NCBI GenBank assembly: GCA_946612455.1
Contig: CAMOER010000002.1
Span: 1 to 64,000, forward strand
Reading direction: 5' to 3'
DNA length: 64,000 nt
From: UBA3305 sp002373555
GTDB lineage: Bacteria; Bacillota; Clostridia; Lachnospirales; Lachnospiraceae
Shown: piece after piece, positions 1 through 8,002 of the stretch
Numbering within the stretch: the first letter of the stretch is position 1
Layout: every line of letters begins with the position of its first letter
Notes under the pieces: generated by a model
What the model was told of the DNA's origin: nothing
What the model saw: the letters and a program-made list of their open reading frames with translations, nothing else
Database searches by the model: none
Translations under genes and position numbers: made by a program

Positions 1-93
1 GGTTTCAAACCCCTGCAGGGATCTCTTGCAGCCGCCCATGTCATAAGCTGCCGTTCCTCTTATTGTTGAGTACAAATCTTGCGCAATTACAAG

Positions 94-134
94 GAATAAA
101 AAGATGACAGATAATATGTGTACTACCTGTCATC
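94..134 (-). terminator. Rho-independent terminator after truncated HTH gene
   Basis: An 8-bp perfect stem (127-134 with 103-110, GATGACAG/CTGTCATC) has a 16-nt loop. On the minus strand it is followed at once by TTTTTATT. It lies just downstream of the stop of the short HTH reading frame at 142-246, so that fragment still forms a complete transcription unit. Confidence 0.7.
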
Positions 135-141
135 AGAAATA

Positions 142-246
142 TCATACCGTAAAAGTAATCCAGCTTAATTCCGATAGTTTATATTGCGTAAACCCGCGCT
201 CCTCTGAGAGGCTTCTGATCCTGTCCAGGACATCCACCACATCCAT
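142..246 (-). pseudogene. Truncated Xre-type HTH regulator (34 codons)
   Basis: A short reading frame opens at ATG 246 behind a good ribosome binding site (GAAGGAGAAAC, 7 nt spacing). Its product begins MDVVDVLDRIRSLSEERG and continues FTQYKLSELS, which is the first half of an Xre/Cro-type helix-turn-helix (helix 1 and most of helix 2). It stops at TGA 142-144, before the recognition helix, and a terminator follows directly. A possible promoter (TTTTCA, 17 nt, TACAAT) lies upstream. An intact family member is 65 residues or longer, so I read this as a 3'-truncated relic. DNA binding by the fragment is unlikely. Confidence 0.6.
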
Positions 247-331
247 AACAAATGTTTCTCCTTCAGAAAAGAATTCTGAATATATTGTAGTAGATGATCA
301 AACAGTTGAAAATTGTGGGATTGGGTAAGTT

Positions 332-351
332 TACTACCCAGTTGGGTAGTA
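332..351. repeat. Perfect 8-bp inverted repeat, possible operator
   Basis: TACTACCC-AGTT-GGGTAGTA lies between the end of the toxin-like gene (450) and the truncated HTH gene (246). Neither side has a T-run, so an operator or an mRNA hairpin is more likely than a terminator. Its position upstream of an HTH gene suggests an autoregulatory site. That is inference only. Confidence 0.5.
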
Positions 352-449
352 GTCAATCGACAGTAAGTTTAGAGTTCCCGGAGAATCGAGGCCTTCCGGT
401 GATTTTCTCTATCTATGAATGGTTCCAGAAACATATGAAAATACAGAAA

Positions 450-1169
450 TCATTGGTTTTTGTTCATCTTTTCACGGATACGGGCTGCAACATCTGTTAC
501 ATTTTTGGTGTTAATATTGACACCTCCCTCAATATAGTTAATCAGCTGATCTCCCACAGTAGACTCCGTGTTATGCTGAGAATTATACAAGCTTTTTAAT
601 TCCTCAATACTCTTTGTACATATATCACGAAACTGTTCCTGTGTTTTGAGGTCTGGTGCCCCATGATACAGCCTATTGTAGGCAGATTCAATATCAGCAT
701 AAGAAAATTTGTTTCCAGCTTCAGTCTCTTCAATCAGGATCCCGATCGCATCGGAGATGTCGTTGCGATAATCTCTGTGGGCTTTCATTTTCATTGCAAT
801 CAGATAGATTCCTGAGACGGTTCGGATTTCTAAAGTCTGATTATTGAGCCAACAGTAATGACGGGATACTTCCATCAATGCATCAGAATATGATGACGTT
901 TTTACAAAGTCCGTGTTCATCCAATCTCTGGGAAGATTGTTCTCGTCGGCAAATTTTGTTATCACGTCTTTGATTCCTGAAGCAGCCCGAAGGATCACAT
1001 CAAAATCCTACGTGGCATCTCTGAATTTATAGTTCAGCATGATACTACCACCGCCTACAATGATGATCTCGGCTGGCGCCTTTCCAAGGGCTTTTCTGTA
1101 TTCTTTGGCAAAACGCCGGATGATCTCCATGGCATTTACTCTTGTGATCTTATCCTTAGACTGCATCAT
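450..1169 (-). pseudogene. AbiEii/DUF6036-like nucleotidyltransferase toxin with in-frame amber codon
   Basis: The reading frame runs from ATG 1169 (ribosome binding site GAAGGAG) to 450 and is broken only by one TAG at 1008-1010. Before the break is the nucleotidyltransferase signature IIIVGGGSIMLNYKFRDAT. After it comes DFDVILRA, which supplies the D-x-D metal-binding pair. The amber codon therefore falls directly before the catalytic motif, where a Q (CAG) would be one base change away. The rest (TFVSGIYLIAMKMKA-like helix, about 180 residues) fits DUF6036/AbiEii-type toxins. The start overlaps the end of the HTH gene by 14 nt, the usual antitoxin-toxin arrangement. Most likely it is an inactivated toxin. 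Readthrough or a sequencing error are the alternatives. Confidence 0.7.
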
Positions 1170-1680
1170 ACAAATCTCCTTCATAAATATTGTATTTAAG
1201 GAACTCATCGATATATTCCCGTTTGTCTGAGACATACAGCGAGGAATCGCCTACATAATACGGCTGCTTTAATCTAATACTCCGAACGCTGTTGTACTTA
1301 TCACACAGAGGTATATCATTCTTTCTGCTTATATAATCTACCGTTGCAACCAGATACAACGCTTTCAGATAATCTTCATGCCGCATATAGCTGGAAACAT
1401 CATCGCTTTCGATAATGTTCAGAATGCATTCCAGTTCATTGCTTTTGATTCGGTGATGAAGGTTATTACGAAAAGTCTGGAAATCCTCTTTTTCATATAC
1501 GATCTCATCTGGACGGTAACCAAGAAAACGAGCCAGTTTTGCAACGGTGAAATAAGAGCAGGTTCCAATATCAACCTGGCCTTTAATGATCGGATAGAGT
1601 GTCGCATATGGAATATCGCTCTGTATAGAGCAGGCCCGGATATTGGTTTTCCTTTTCTTCAATTCTTTTTCAAAATTCAT
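1156..1680 (-). CDS. HTH-domain antitoxin-like protein
   Basis: This 174-residue protein has an N-terminal Xre-like helix-turn-helix (residues 5-60; IPYATLYPIIKG, then LARFLGYRPDEIV) and a C-terminal half of about 110 residues with no family I recognise. It starts at ATG 1680 and its 3' end overlaps the broken nucleotidyltransferase toxin gene, so it is best read as the antitoxin/regulator of a type II or IV toxin-antitoxin pair. A palindrome placed exactly in the spacer of its own promoter (1715-1743) suggests autorepression. The antitoxin is intact while its toxin is interrupted, a common decay state. Function is inferred from fold and context. Confidence 0.7.
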   Translation of the reverse strand: MNFEKELKKRKTNIRACSIQSDIPYATLYPIIKGQVDIGTCSYFTVAKLARFLGYRPDEIVYEKEDFQTFRNNLHHRIKSNELECILNIIESDDVSSYMRHEDYLKALYLVATVDYISRKNDIPLCDKYNSVRSIRLKQPYYVGDSSLYVSDKREYIDEFLKYNIYEGDLYDAV

Positions 1681-1714
1681 TATTTATGGCCTCCTTGTCC
1701 TATCTCTTTCTTAT

Positions 1715-1743
1715 ATATTATCGGTTGACCGATAAAAAATCAA
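1715..1743 (-). promoter_or_regulatory. Antitoxin promoter with palindromic operator in the spacer
   Basis: On the minus strand, -35 TTGATT (1743-1738), a 17-nt spacer and -10 TAATAT (1720-1715) make a strong sigma-A promoter. An 18-bp perfect palindrome, TTATCGGT-TG-ACCGATAA (1718-1735), fills the spacer and overlaps the -10. A dimeric HTH protein bound there would exclude RNA polymerase, which fits autoregulation by the downstream HTH protein. Confidence 0.75.
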
Positions 1744-1911
1744 GTATAAACATGTGATTTAACAGATAACTCTGGCAGTGAAGTGGACAGATCAGTCTGC
1801 AGATATCTTTCTCTTATGTCCCAAAACAGAGACAAGATTCTATACGACAAGATCTGTTTATAGTATACTTATTCTGTCATCATTGTTAATTCTTTATGGG
1901 AGGAAGCAGAT

Positions 1912-2916
1912 ATGACAACAAAAGAACGTCGGGGACGAAATCAGAAGCTCAAAATGCTTTATCTGACAAAAATATTCTCTGAAGAAACAGATGACACCCA
2001 TGCTCTCACAATGCCTGAGATTATAGAGAAACTCGGTACTTACGGTGTTAATGCGGATCGCAATACATTATATCAGGACTTTGACGAACTCCGCAGATAC
2101 GGAGTAGATATCATTTCTGAGCAGACAGGCCGCAGCTGTTATTATCATCTCGGTCAACGTATCTTTGAACTTCCCGAGCTAAAGCTTCTCGTTGATTCTG
2201 TTCAATCTGCCAAATTCATTACGGACAAGAAATCAACCAAGCTGATTCGAAAGCTGGAATCGCTGGTCAGTAAATATGAAGCTAAGCAGCTGCATCGACA
2301 GGTTACGATCTACGGCCGTGTAAAGACAATGAATGAAAGCATCTATTACAACGTTGACAAAATCCATGATGCCATCAATGCCAGTTGCCAGATAAGATTC
2401 AAATATTTTCAATGGAACATCAAAAAGGAAATGCAGCTTCGGAAAGAGGGTGCCTGGTATCAGATCAGCCCCTGGGCTCTGATGTGGGATGACGAGAATT
2501 ACTATCTTGTAGCTTATGATGCTGTCGATGATGCCATCAAGCATTACCGTGTCGACAAGATGCTTCGCATATCCGTCACGGATAAGAAACGACAGGGGCA
2601 GGAACAGTTTAAGCAGTTCAATTTACCCAAATACACAAAAAGTCTGTTCGGTATGTTCAGCGGTGAAGAAACTAACGTAACGCTGGAAGCCGCCAATTCT
2701 ATGGCTGGTATTCTGATCGACAGATTCGGCAAGGATATTTTTATCGTCCCTATTGATGAAAACCATTTTCGCACATCCGTCAATGTCACCGTCAGCAGGC
2801 AGTTTCTGGGATGGATTATGGCGCTTGGAAAGGATATTCAGATTGTGTCTCCAAACAGCGTCGTCGAAAAGATGCAGATTGAGGCAAAACGTCTGGCAGA
2901 CCAGTATTCAGTATGA
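1912..2916 (+). CDS. WYL-domain transcriptional regulator
   Basis: This 334-residue regulator has an N-terminal winged helix (about 10-80; RNTLYQDFDELRRYGVDI is the recognition part), a central WYL domain (about 150-220, with GAWYQISPWALMWDDENYYL then AYDA and the HYRVDKM strand) and a C-terminal WCX-like extension. WYL domains bind nucleic acids or ligands, and several members (BrxR, CapW) control phage-defence genes. Its neighbours here are a decayed toxin-antitoxin pair and an unrecognised two-gene operon that converges on it. The start follows GGGAGGAAGCAGAT. The target is unknown. The family assignment is firm. Confidence 0.9.
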   Translation: MTTKERRGRNQKLKMLYLTKIFSEETDDTHALTMPEIIEKLGTYGVNADRNTLYQDFDELRRYGVDIISEQTGRSCYYHLGQRIFELPELKLLVDSVQSAKFITDKKSTKLIRKLESLVSKYEAKQLHRQVTIYGRVKTMNESIYYNVDKIHDAINASCQIRFKYFQWNIKKEMQLRKEGAWYQISPWALMWDDENYYLVAYDAVDDAIKHYRVDKMLRISVTDKKRQGQEQFKQFNLPKYTKSLFGMFSGEETNVTLEAANSMAGILIDRFGKDIFIVPIDENHFRTSVNVTVSRQFLGWIMALGKDIQIVSPNSVVEKMQIEAKRLADQYSV

Positions 2917-2927
2917 TTGTAAAACAG

Positions 2928-2952
2928 AAAAACCTCCCAGGCGGAGGTTTTT
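2928..2952. terminator. Bidirectional terminator between convergent genes
   Basis: A 10-bp stem AAAAACCTCC/GGAGGTTTTT with loop CAGGC lies between the WYL gene (plus) and the convergent two-gene operon (minus). The A-tract and T-tract let it work in both directions. Confidence 0.85.
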
Positions 2953-2984
2953 CATTTAATCATGTAAAAATCCAATTCAACGTG

Positions 2985-3848
2985 TCAATCCAGAAAAAAT
3001 GAATCTATTTCATCCATTGAAGTCAGCAATTCTTCATCAGCCACACCGTTCTCTCTGGCCAGCGCCGCAGAGGAAATCAATGCATCATGAATATCCGGTG
3101 AAAATGCTTCCTCAATAAGTTTATTAAAATGATCTGCCTGAGCATATACTTCTTCCAGATACGCAGCATACTTCCTCTCAAGCTCCTCATCCAGTGCATA
3201 CTGATTCTTAATATATCCGTCTAAAATGGTCTGCTCTTTGGCATATAGTACATATCTGCCGTATTCGAACGCCAGCTGTGAAACTGCTTGTGCCAGTTCA
3301 GCATATTCAGATCCAATGACAACGGTAAGGAATAACGACAACAGTTTTACCATCGCCTCAAGGGACAGCCACACACAGGCTTCCACATATTCGGTTTCCG
3401 TTATCTCCCCCTGCTTTAAAGATTCTGCATTATTTCGAACCGTGTCCGCCAAAGCCTTTATGGAATTATAATTGCTGTCACTGATCATTCCCTGCAATGT
3501 TTTTGCAGAAATATCAATGTAATTGGCATAGAGTCCGAAAACAAATTCACTGTAACACTGGCCATCTTCAACAACTGCATATCGGTACACCTTGTCAGCA
3601 ATATCTTTCCAGTCATCTTCCGTCAGATCCCTGGGTTGTTTTCCTGCAGCCAGCGTATCAATGAAAAAGATCTGAAACACTGTTCCGATCTTAAGCAGAT
3701 CTAATTGCGCGCTGTCTTCATTTTCTGAAAGTGTATACAGTCCTTGTTGAAGAGCAGCGATCGTCTCCAAAGTCTGTCGGATTTTTTGTACTGCATTTTC
3801 AGACAACAATTCGCTGATCAAAGGTTCCAGATATTTTATTTCAGACAT
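2985..3848 (-). CDS. Unrecognised all-helical protein, second gene of two-gene operon
   Basis: I do not recognise this 287-residue protein. The start MSEIKYLEPL at 3848 is set by an 8-nt overlap with the upstream gene's stop (ATGTCTGA), which implies translational coupling. The sequence is acidic and almost wholly helical, with a hydrophobic stretch near residues 170-195 (LSLEAMVKLLSLFLTVVIG) that could be an amphipathic or membrane-associated helix. No catalytic motif is visible. Coupling to a glycine-rich, probably membrane-inserting protein suggests it is that protein's partner, inhibitor or adaptor. It ends in an acidic tail (DEIDSFFLD). Confidence 0.75.
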   Translation of the reverse strand: MSEIKYLEPLISELLSENAVQKIRQTLETIAALQQGLYTLSENEDSAQLDLLKIGTVFQIFFIDTLAAGKQPRDLTEDDWKDIADKVYRYAVVEDGQCYSEFVFGLYANYIDISAKTLQGMISDSNYNSIKALADTVRNNAESLKQGEITETEYVEACVWLSLEAMVKLLSLFLTVVIGSEYAELAQAVSQLAFEYGRYVLYAKEQTILDGYIKNQYALDEELERKYAAYLEEVYAQADHFNKLIEEAFSPDIHDALISSAALARENGVADEELLTSMDEIDSFFLD

Positions 3849-4866
3849 CTTCCGCCTCTTTCTGGTCAATCGTCTTCCCGAACATAGCCGACAGAGCTTT
3901 TGTCTGGTTGACAAGTGCCCCAAGGCTTTGTTTCTGGACATCGTTGAAGCTGGTGTAGTCCTTGCCAAACAGCTCAAGGCATTGCATATAAGATTTGTTT
4001 AGTCCTGATCTTATAGAATCCGTTTGCGACAGAATTTCTCCAATCTGGGCATCGACTTCCTTGATTATTTCAGTATTTCGTTTTACCGTTTCAATCTCCT
4101 CATTCTTCTGCTTATTCAGCTTTGCCTTCTTTTTAGAGAATAAAAGGATTGAAGTAAGAAGTGTAGCACCGGCAATACTCCAGCCAATCGGCCCTGCCAT
4201 AGCAAGTAATGCATTTCCTGCAGCCATACCGCCGCCTCCGGCAGTAAGTGCTCCACCTCCCAGCCAGGCAAGAGCAGCACTCTCTGCTGCTGCCCCTGAC
4301 AGAGCTGAAATAGCGGTTCCTGTTGATGCCGTACCAAAAGTAGTTGCTACCCACATCGCTGCAGTAGGCGCCATAAAAGCAACGGAAGCGCCCGCTGCAA
4401 GTCCTGCTCCGGCACCACCGGCAGCTTCTCTTGCAGCCTGCAGTTCACGCTCTCCGAAATCGCAGGAACTAAGAAACTTATCGCGATTTGTCTTGATCTC
4501 TTCAAATTCAGCATCAAAAGTCTTAGGCCGGTTAGCAATACTATTGATCAAAGTTTCAACAAATGAAATCAAATCTACGGCTCGAGTACGTTCAATAAAA
4601 AGCTGGACACCTTTGTCATTCATAAGCGTATACGCATCATTATACTCTGTGATAGATGACTCCAGCATACGATCCAGCTCCATCAACTTATCCGTAATAT
4701 CTTCTTTCATAGCTATAGCGGAATCCTTGATCTCTATAGCTTTTCCGCCTAATACTTCTCCCGCTTTCTGAGCTTTTTCTTTCATATCGCTTGTGTCAAA
4801 TGCTGCGACACGATTACCGACTTTTTCCTTCAACGAAGAAAAACCTAGTTTCCTTTTTTCTTCCAT
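3841..4866 (-). CDS. Coiled-coil protein with glycine/alanine-rich membrane segment, first gene of two-gene operon
   Basis: Start ATG 4866 (AGGAG, 8 nt) gives 341 residues. Residues 1-140 are charged and helical (coiled-coil-like). Residues about 145-255 are strikingly Gly/Ala-rich, with glycine-zipper-like repeats (GGAGAGLAAGAS, GGGALTAGGGG) and hydrophobic helices ending ATLLTSILLFS. Residues 256-341 are charged and helical again. This layout (amphipathic arms around a small-residue hydrophobic hairpin) is seen in pore-forming and membrane-remodelling proteins, but I see no diagnostic family motif. It is translationally coupled to the next gene and sits beside toxin-antitoxin, WYL and SLOG relics. 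A membrane-acting defence or toxin function is a hypothesis. Confidence 0.75.
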   Translation of the reverse strand: MEEKRKLGFSSLKEKVGNRVAAFDTSDMKEKAQKAGEVLGGKAIEIKDSAIAMKEDITDKLMELDRMLESSITEYNDAYTLMNDKGVQLFIERTRAVDLISFVETLINSIANRPKTFDAEFEEIKTNRDKFLSSCDFGERELQAAREAAGGAGAGLAAGASVAFMAPTAAMWVATTFGTASTGTAISALSGAAAESAALAWLGGGALTAGGGGMAAGNALLAMAGPIGWSIAGATLLTSILLFSKKKAKLNKQKNEEIETVKRNTEIIKEVDAQIGEILSQTDSIRSGLNKSYMQCLELFGKDYTSFNDVQKQSLGALVNQTKALSAMFGKTIDQKEAEDV

Positions 4867-4938
4867 TTGCGCCTCTCCTTTTCTTCCCCGTGGATATTTC
4901 AAAACCAGTTATACCTGTTCTTTCTTTATTATGCATCA

Positions 4939-5210
4939 TTAACTACCATTTTTAAAGACCGTAGCATAAAGATAAATATGACATTGGACACCGGCCGTCT
5001 GTGCCTGTTTTAGCATATTTCCCGTACCGCGGCTTTTTCCGTTCCAGAATGCTGCGACTACCGGTGTTTCTTCTCTGGCATAATCTAACATGGCTCGATT
5101 GCGGATCGGGCCGCCTGCCTTTCCATATTTTTCCATTCTGCCGGGAACACCTGAATAGGAATCCCTTTTTCTGCCGCATATTGTTCGGCAAGCTGTTTGT
5201 CGAATTTGTG
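4939..5210 (-). pseudogene. Frameshifted, 5'-truncated SLOG-family (DUF2493/YspA-like) relic
   Basis: Two minus-strand frames together rebuild the end of a DUF2493/YspA-type SLOG protein. One frame reads KFDKQLAEQYAAEKGIPIQV then FPAEW. The next reads YGKAGGPIRNRAMLDYA, then ETPVVAAFWNGKSRGTGNML. These match the conserved G-I-P-x-x-x-F-P-A-x-W and G-P-I-R-N-R-x-M motifs of the family. The frame changes after PAEWK, near 5130, and nothing of the N-terminal half (the GGARGAD region) is left. The 5' end abuts a transposase fragment on the other strand, so an IS event probably truncated it. Confidence 0.7.
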
Positions 5211-5429
5211 GCACTTATTTACCTTTCCTACATCAAGAAAAAGATGGAGGAAGCAGGATTATTCTCAAGGTACACGATGCACGAGCTCCTTGATGAACTC
5301 GATGTCATCGAATGCTTCACGGAGCCCGGAAAGTCCCCAATTCAGGGCGAAGTCCTGAAGAAGCAGGAACAGATCTATCGTGATCTCGGTGTTACACCGC
5401 TTATGACAACACCGGAGATCGGGAAGTAA
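5197..5429 (+). mobile_element. Transposase C-terminal fragment (IS relic)
   Basis: The plus strand encodes about 75 residues resembling the tail of IS4/IS1634-type DDE transposases: FVALIYLSYIKKKM, then YTMHELLDELDVIECF, PGKSPIQGEVLKKQEQIY and DLGV before a TAA at 5427. No DDE catalytic residues remain and there is no start. A GC-rich palindrome (GCGCGCC-CAT-GGCGCGC, about 5478-5495) follows and could be part of the old IS end. The fragment marks the junction with the SLOG relic. Confidence 0.65.
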
Positions 5430-5495
5430 CGGACTCCATAGTTATGTGTTGCGGGAATCCAGGTTTCACCCGTTAGAGCGCGCCCATGGCGCGCA

Positions 5496-5533
5496 AACAA
5501 AAAGACTCAAAAGAACAATTCTCTTTTGAGCCT
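5496..5533 (-). terminator. Terminator of the racemase/deacetylase operon
   Basis: The 9-bp stem CTCAAAAGA/TCTTTTGAG (5506-5514 with 5522-5530) is followed on the minus strand by TCTTTTTG. It lies 13 nt after the racemase stop. Confidence 0.8.
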
Positions 5534-5545
5534 TTTGACATGTCT

Positions 5546-6610
5546 TTAAATTATTTTTTTCTTCACGTATTTTGAGGTAAATGCCCGCATACAAGAGAAG
5601 TAACCCAATTTCAATCTTACATAGTCACCGAGTCGATACTGTTTTTTACTATCCGTAATATCAAGCATTAGATGGTCCGAACTGGCACCGAGAATAATAA
5701 TGTCTTCATCGTACGGTATCGTTGTATCAGGATCAAAGTCCTGTTTTCCCAACGCGCATACTGCCTTCATGCGGCGAGGGCCCCTGTCGGTAAATACAGG
5801 ACGTTTGCCATAGGAATCCACCCCTATTGTTCCCCATGGAAGTGATGGTTTCTCTTTCAGCTCGACAATTTCACATTCGAGTGAAAAGACATCATTATAC
5901 ATATCTGGCAGGAATTGATAATGCGCTCGTTCTTTCCCAAACAGAACAGATTCGCCCAACCTTAAATTATTGACAGATGCAGGCATTCCCCCTTTCATCA
6001 TAAGATCAACAGCTGCTGAATTCCCGCCGCTTACCACACTCAGTTTATGTCCTGTTTCTTCTTCAACTCTTCGTTTCAATCTGCACAGTTGCTCTAGTTT
6101 TTCAGTATCGTACTGTACGAATGAAAAACAGGTCAGGTTTACACCTATTCCATAGAGGTTGATACTTTTCATTTTTGCTGCTGCAACAGCCGCTCTAAGC
6201 AATTCCTCCTCTTTTATAAAGCCTTCTCGTATGTCACCTAAATCCGCCATCAAAATGACTTTGTGGCATCTCCCCTGTCTCTCTGCAATGTCTGCAGTTT
6301 TGCAAATCGAATCAATTTCAGTCTGCAGTGAAACATCTGCATACCTGACCATCTCATTCAATTCGCTCATCATCGGAGGTCTGATCAGCCATTTTTCCGC
6401 ATTTATATTACGTAGATTCTTCAGATTTTCGACTCTGGAATCTCCTAACATGGAAACTCCGTTATCAACCAGTATTCGTGCGATCTCAGTATCTGCACCA
6501 AACACTTTTGTTACTGCTGTAATTGCAATCCCATAGCCCTCACATAATTTCAGAATAGTCTTTACATTATGTGCGAGATGTTCTCTGTTTATTAAAATAC
6601 ACGGTCTCAT
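5546..6610 (-). CDS. PLP-dependent alanine/ornithine racemase-family protein
   Basis: This 354-residue fold-type III PLP enzyme belongs to the alanine racemase N-terminal superfamily. The PLP lysine is K35 in TAVTKVFGA. Later motifs are VVSGGNSAAVDLMMKGG and NNLRLGESVLFG (phosphate-binding region), and DSYGKRP. The layout is closest to the ornithine racemase (Orr)/YhfX-type branch rather than to peptidoglycan alanine racemase. It starts 12 nt after the NodB-like gene and shares that gene's sigma-54-type promoter. Likely role: interconverting D/L forms of an amino acid used as nitrogen or carbon source. The substrate cannot be read from sequence. Confidence 0.8.
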   Translation of the reverse strand: MRPCILINREHLAHNVKTILKLCEGYGIAITAVTKVFGADTEIARILVDNGVSMLGDSRVENLKNLRNINAEKWLIRPPMMSELNEMVRYADVSLQTEIDSICKTADIAERQGRCHKVILMADLGDIREGFIKEEELLRAAVAAAKMKSINLYGIGVNLTCFSFVQYDTEKLEQLCRLKRRVEEETGHKLSVVSGGNSAAVDLMMKGGMPASVNNLRLGESVLFGKERAHYQFLPDMYNDVFSLECEIVELKEKPSLPWGTIGVDSYGKRPVFTDRGPRRMKAVCALGKQDFDPDTTIPYDEDIIILGASSDHLMLDITDSKKQYRLGDYVRLKLGYFSCMRAFTSKYVKKKII

Positions 6611-6622
6611 CCCGGATATCTC

Positions 6623-7960
6623 TCAGCACGTTGAAGGTTTAAGTGTCCACGTCTGCAATACAGTCTGCTCGATGATATTCTTTGCTTCAAAATCTTCTTT
6701 CCACAGATCCCATCCGCCTCCGAACTGCACATTCCTGTCTACGAGATCTGCTGCCGCAAGACGTCCTTCAACGATTTCCACTTCATCAGTGTTGTGAATA
6801 ATGGCATAAGAAAGTGTAGCAAATGCATCGACCGGATTGATGAAATTATCCCCTATACGATACAGATTCGGAAGCTGCTTATATCCAAATACTCGTTTTG
6901 TATTCGTGAAAACTGCCTCTGCGAGATCTTTCGCCGATACTTTACCGACTGTGACCGATTTTTCATGTTTTTCGGGACCATACAGCATTTCCGGAATCAT
7001 TGCTCTTTTCGTAATATACCTTGCCATCAGATTCAGAATCTCTGATGCCGTAAGCCATCCCCCCCAAATCTCATAATAATTTGCTTCATTTCCGAGTACC
7101 CTAGCGGCCGCTTCTATATCTTCCCGCAAGATGGGCAGTTTTCTGTATTCTTCATATTTTAAAGAATCCTGTGCCGTTACAAATTCTACATTCGGACGGT
7201 CTTTCACATAATCGAAGAATTTCCTGTACTGATTTAAATTATGCTCTGTCATTCCCTCTTTTCTAAGAGGCGCCGGCTTATAGTACGCGGGATTTTTTCC
7301 GTGCGCAAAATTTACAGAATCCCAAAATTCTGTACAGCACAGTTCATGTGGATGATCGTAAATGCTCAAAAATACAACATTTTTACAATCCTCCTCTGTA
7401 ATGGATTCAAAATCCTTTATAAGTGAGCATTCATCCACGTCTTTTATCAGATGTCCCAGATTATTCAGCTTTGTAAGACAATACACCCCTCCATACCAGA
7501 AAGGCTGTCCATCCATTCTGATAATATCATGAACATCTAAATATGTCGGGATCCCCCATTTTCTGAGAGCAGGAAAAACCTGAGGAGCCCAGGCAACTCC
7601 CGGATGTCCATAGGACGTAAGATTTTGTCCCGTCTTTTCCCTGAGCCGTCTATACCCCTCTCCTTCACGTCGATCAAAATCTTTTGCGCCTTCAGCAAAT
7701 CCCATTCGGTCAAGATATTCAGATGGAATTGGATGTACGCTGTGATCCGTCATATGGAATGCAAGCTCATGATCAGGAAGCAGTTCTATAATATCTGTTC
7801 TCCCATGTGCAATCAGCTGCTCATATTTCAGCGTACATAATTTCAATGTAGCCCGTATTCCATATGCATGCATCAGTTTCAGCAACTCCAGCAACGAGTC
7901 CTCCGCCTCAGGGGTCACATAATCTTCCACATCAAACCACAATAGAATTTTTTTCTGCAT
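6623..7960 (-). CDS. Polysaccharide deacetylase (NodB)-like protein with extra C-terminal domain
   Basis: Of 445 residues, the first 250 or so have the NodB/CE4 (beta-alpha) barrel pattern: LWFDVEDY at 7-14 provides the Asp pair, HELAFHMTDHSVHP the His cluster, and GHPGVAWAPQVFPALRKWGI a later core motif. The last 190 residues (from about 255) are a separate helical domain I do not recognise. No signal peptide is seen, so it is cytoplasmic. Cytoplasmic NodB-like proteins include PuuE-type allantoinases and other amide hydrolases, so hydrolysis of a C-N bond in a small molecule is more likely than glycan deacetylation. First gene of a two-gene unit with the racemase. A sigma-54-type promoter lies 43 bp upstream. 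Confidence 0.75.
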   Translation of the reverse strand: MQKKILLWFDVEDYVTPEAEDSLLELLKLMHAYGIRATLKLCTLKYEQLIAHGRTDIIELLPDHELAFHMTDHSVHPIPSEYLDRMGFAEGAKDFDRREGEGYRRLREKTGQNLTSYGHPGVAWAPQVFPALRKWGIPTYLDVHDIIRMDGQPFWYGGVYCLTKLNNLGHLIKDVDECSLIKDFESITEEDCKNVVFLSIYDHPHELCCTEFWDSVNFAHGKNPAYYKPAPLRKEGMTEHNLNQYRKFFDYVKDRPNVEFVTAQDSLKYEEYRKLPILREDIEAAARVLGNEANYYEIWGGWLTASEILNLMARYITKRAMIPEMLYGPEKHEKSVTVGKVSAKDLAEAVFTNTKRVFGYKQLPNLYRIGDNFINPVDAFATLSYAIIHNTDEVEIVEGRLAAADLVDRNVQFGGGWDLWKEDFEAKNIIEQTVLQTWTLKPSTC

Positions 7961-8002
7961 AAAGATTACACTCCTTTTTTTTTAAGGATATCTTTTCCGG
8001 TG

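Noticed and set aside
104..328. 74-codon plus-strand frame near the window start
   Set aside because: It is antisense to the HTH stub and its terminator and lacks a ribosome binding site.
1008..1010. Pyrrolysine-coding amber
   Set aside because: No pyl genes are in the window and the site best fits a simple CAG-to-TAG mutation. Kept only as an alternative.
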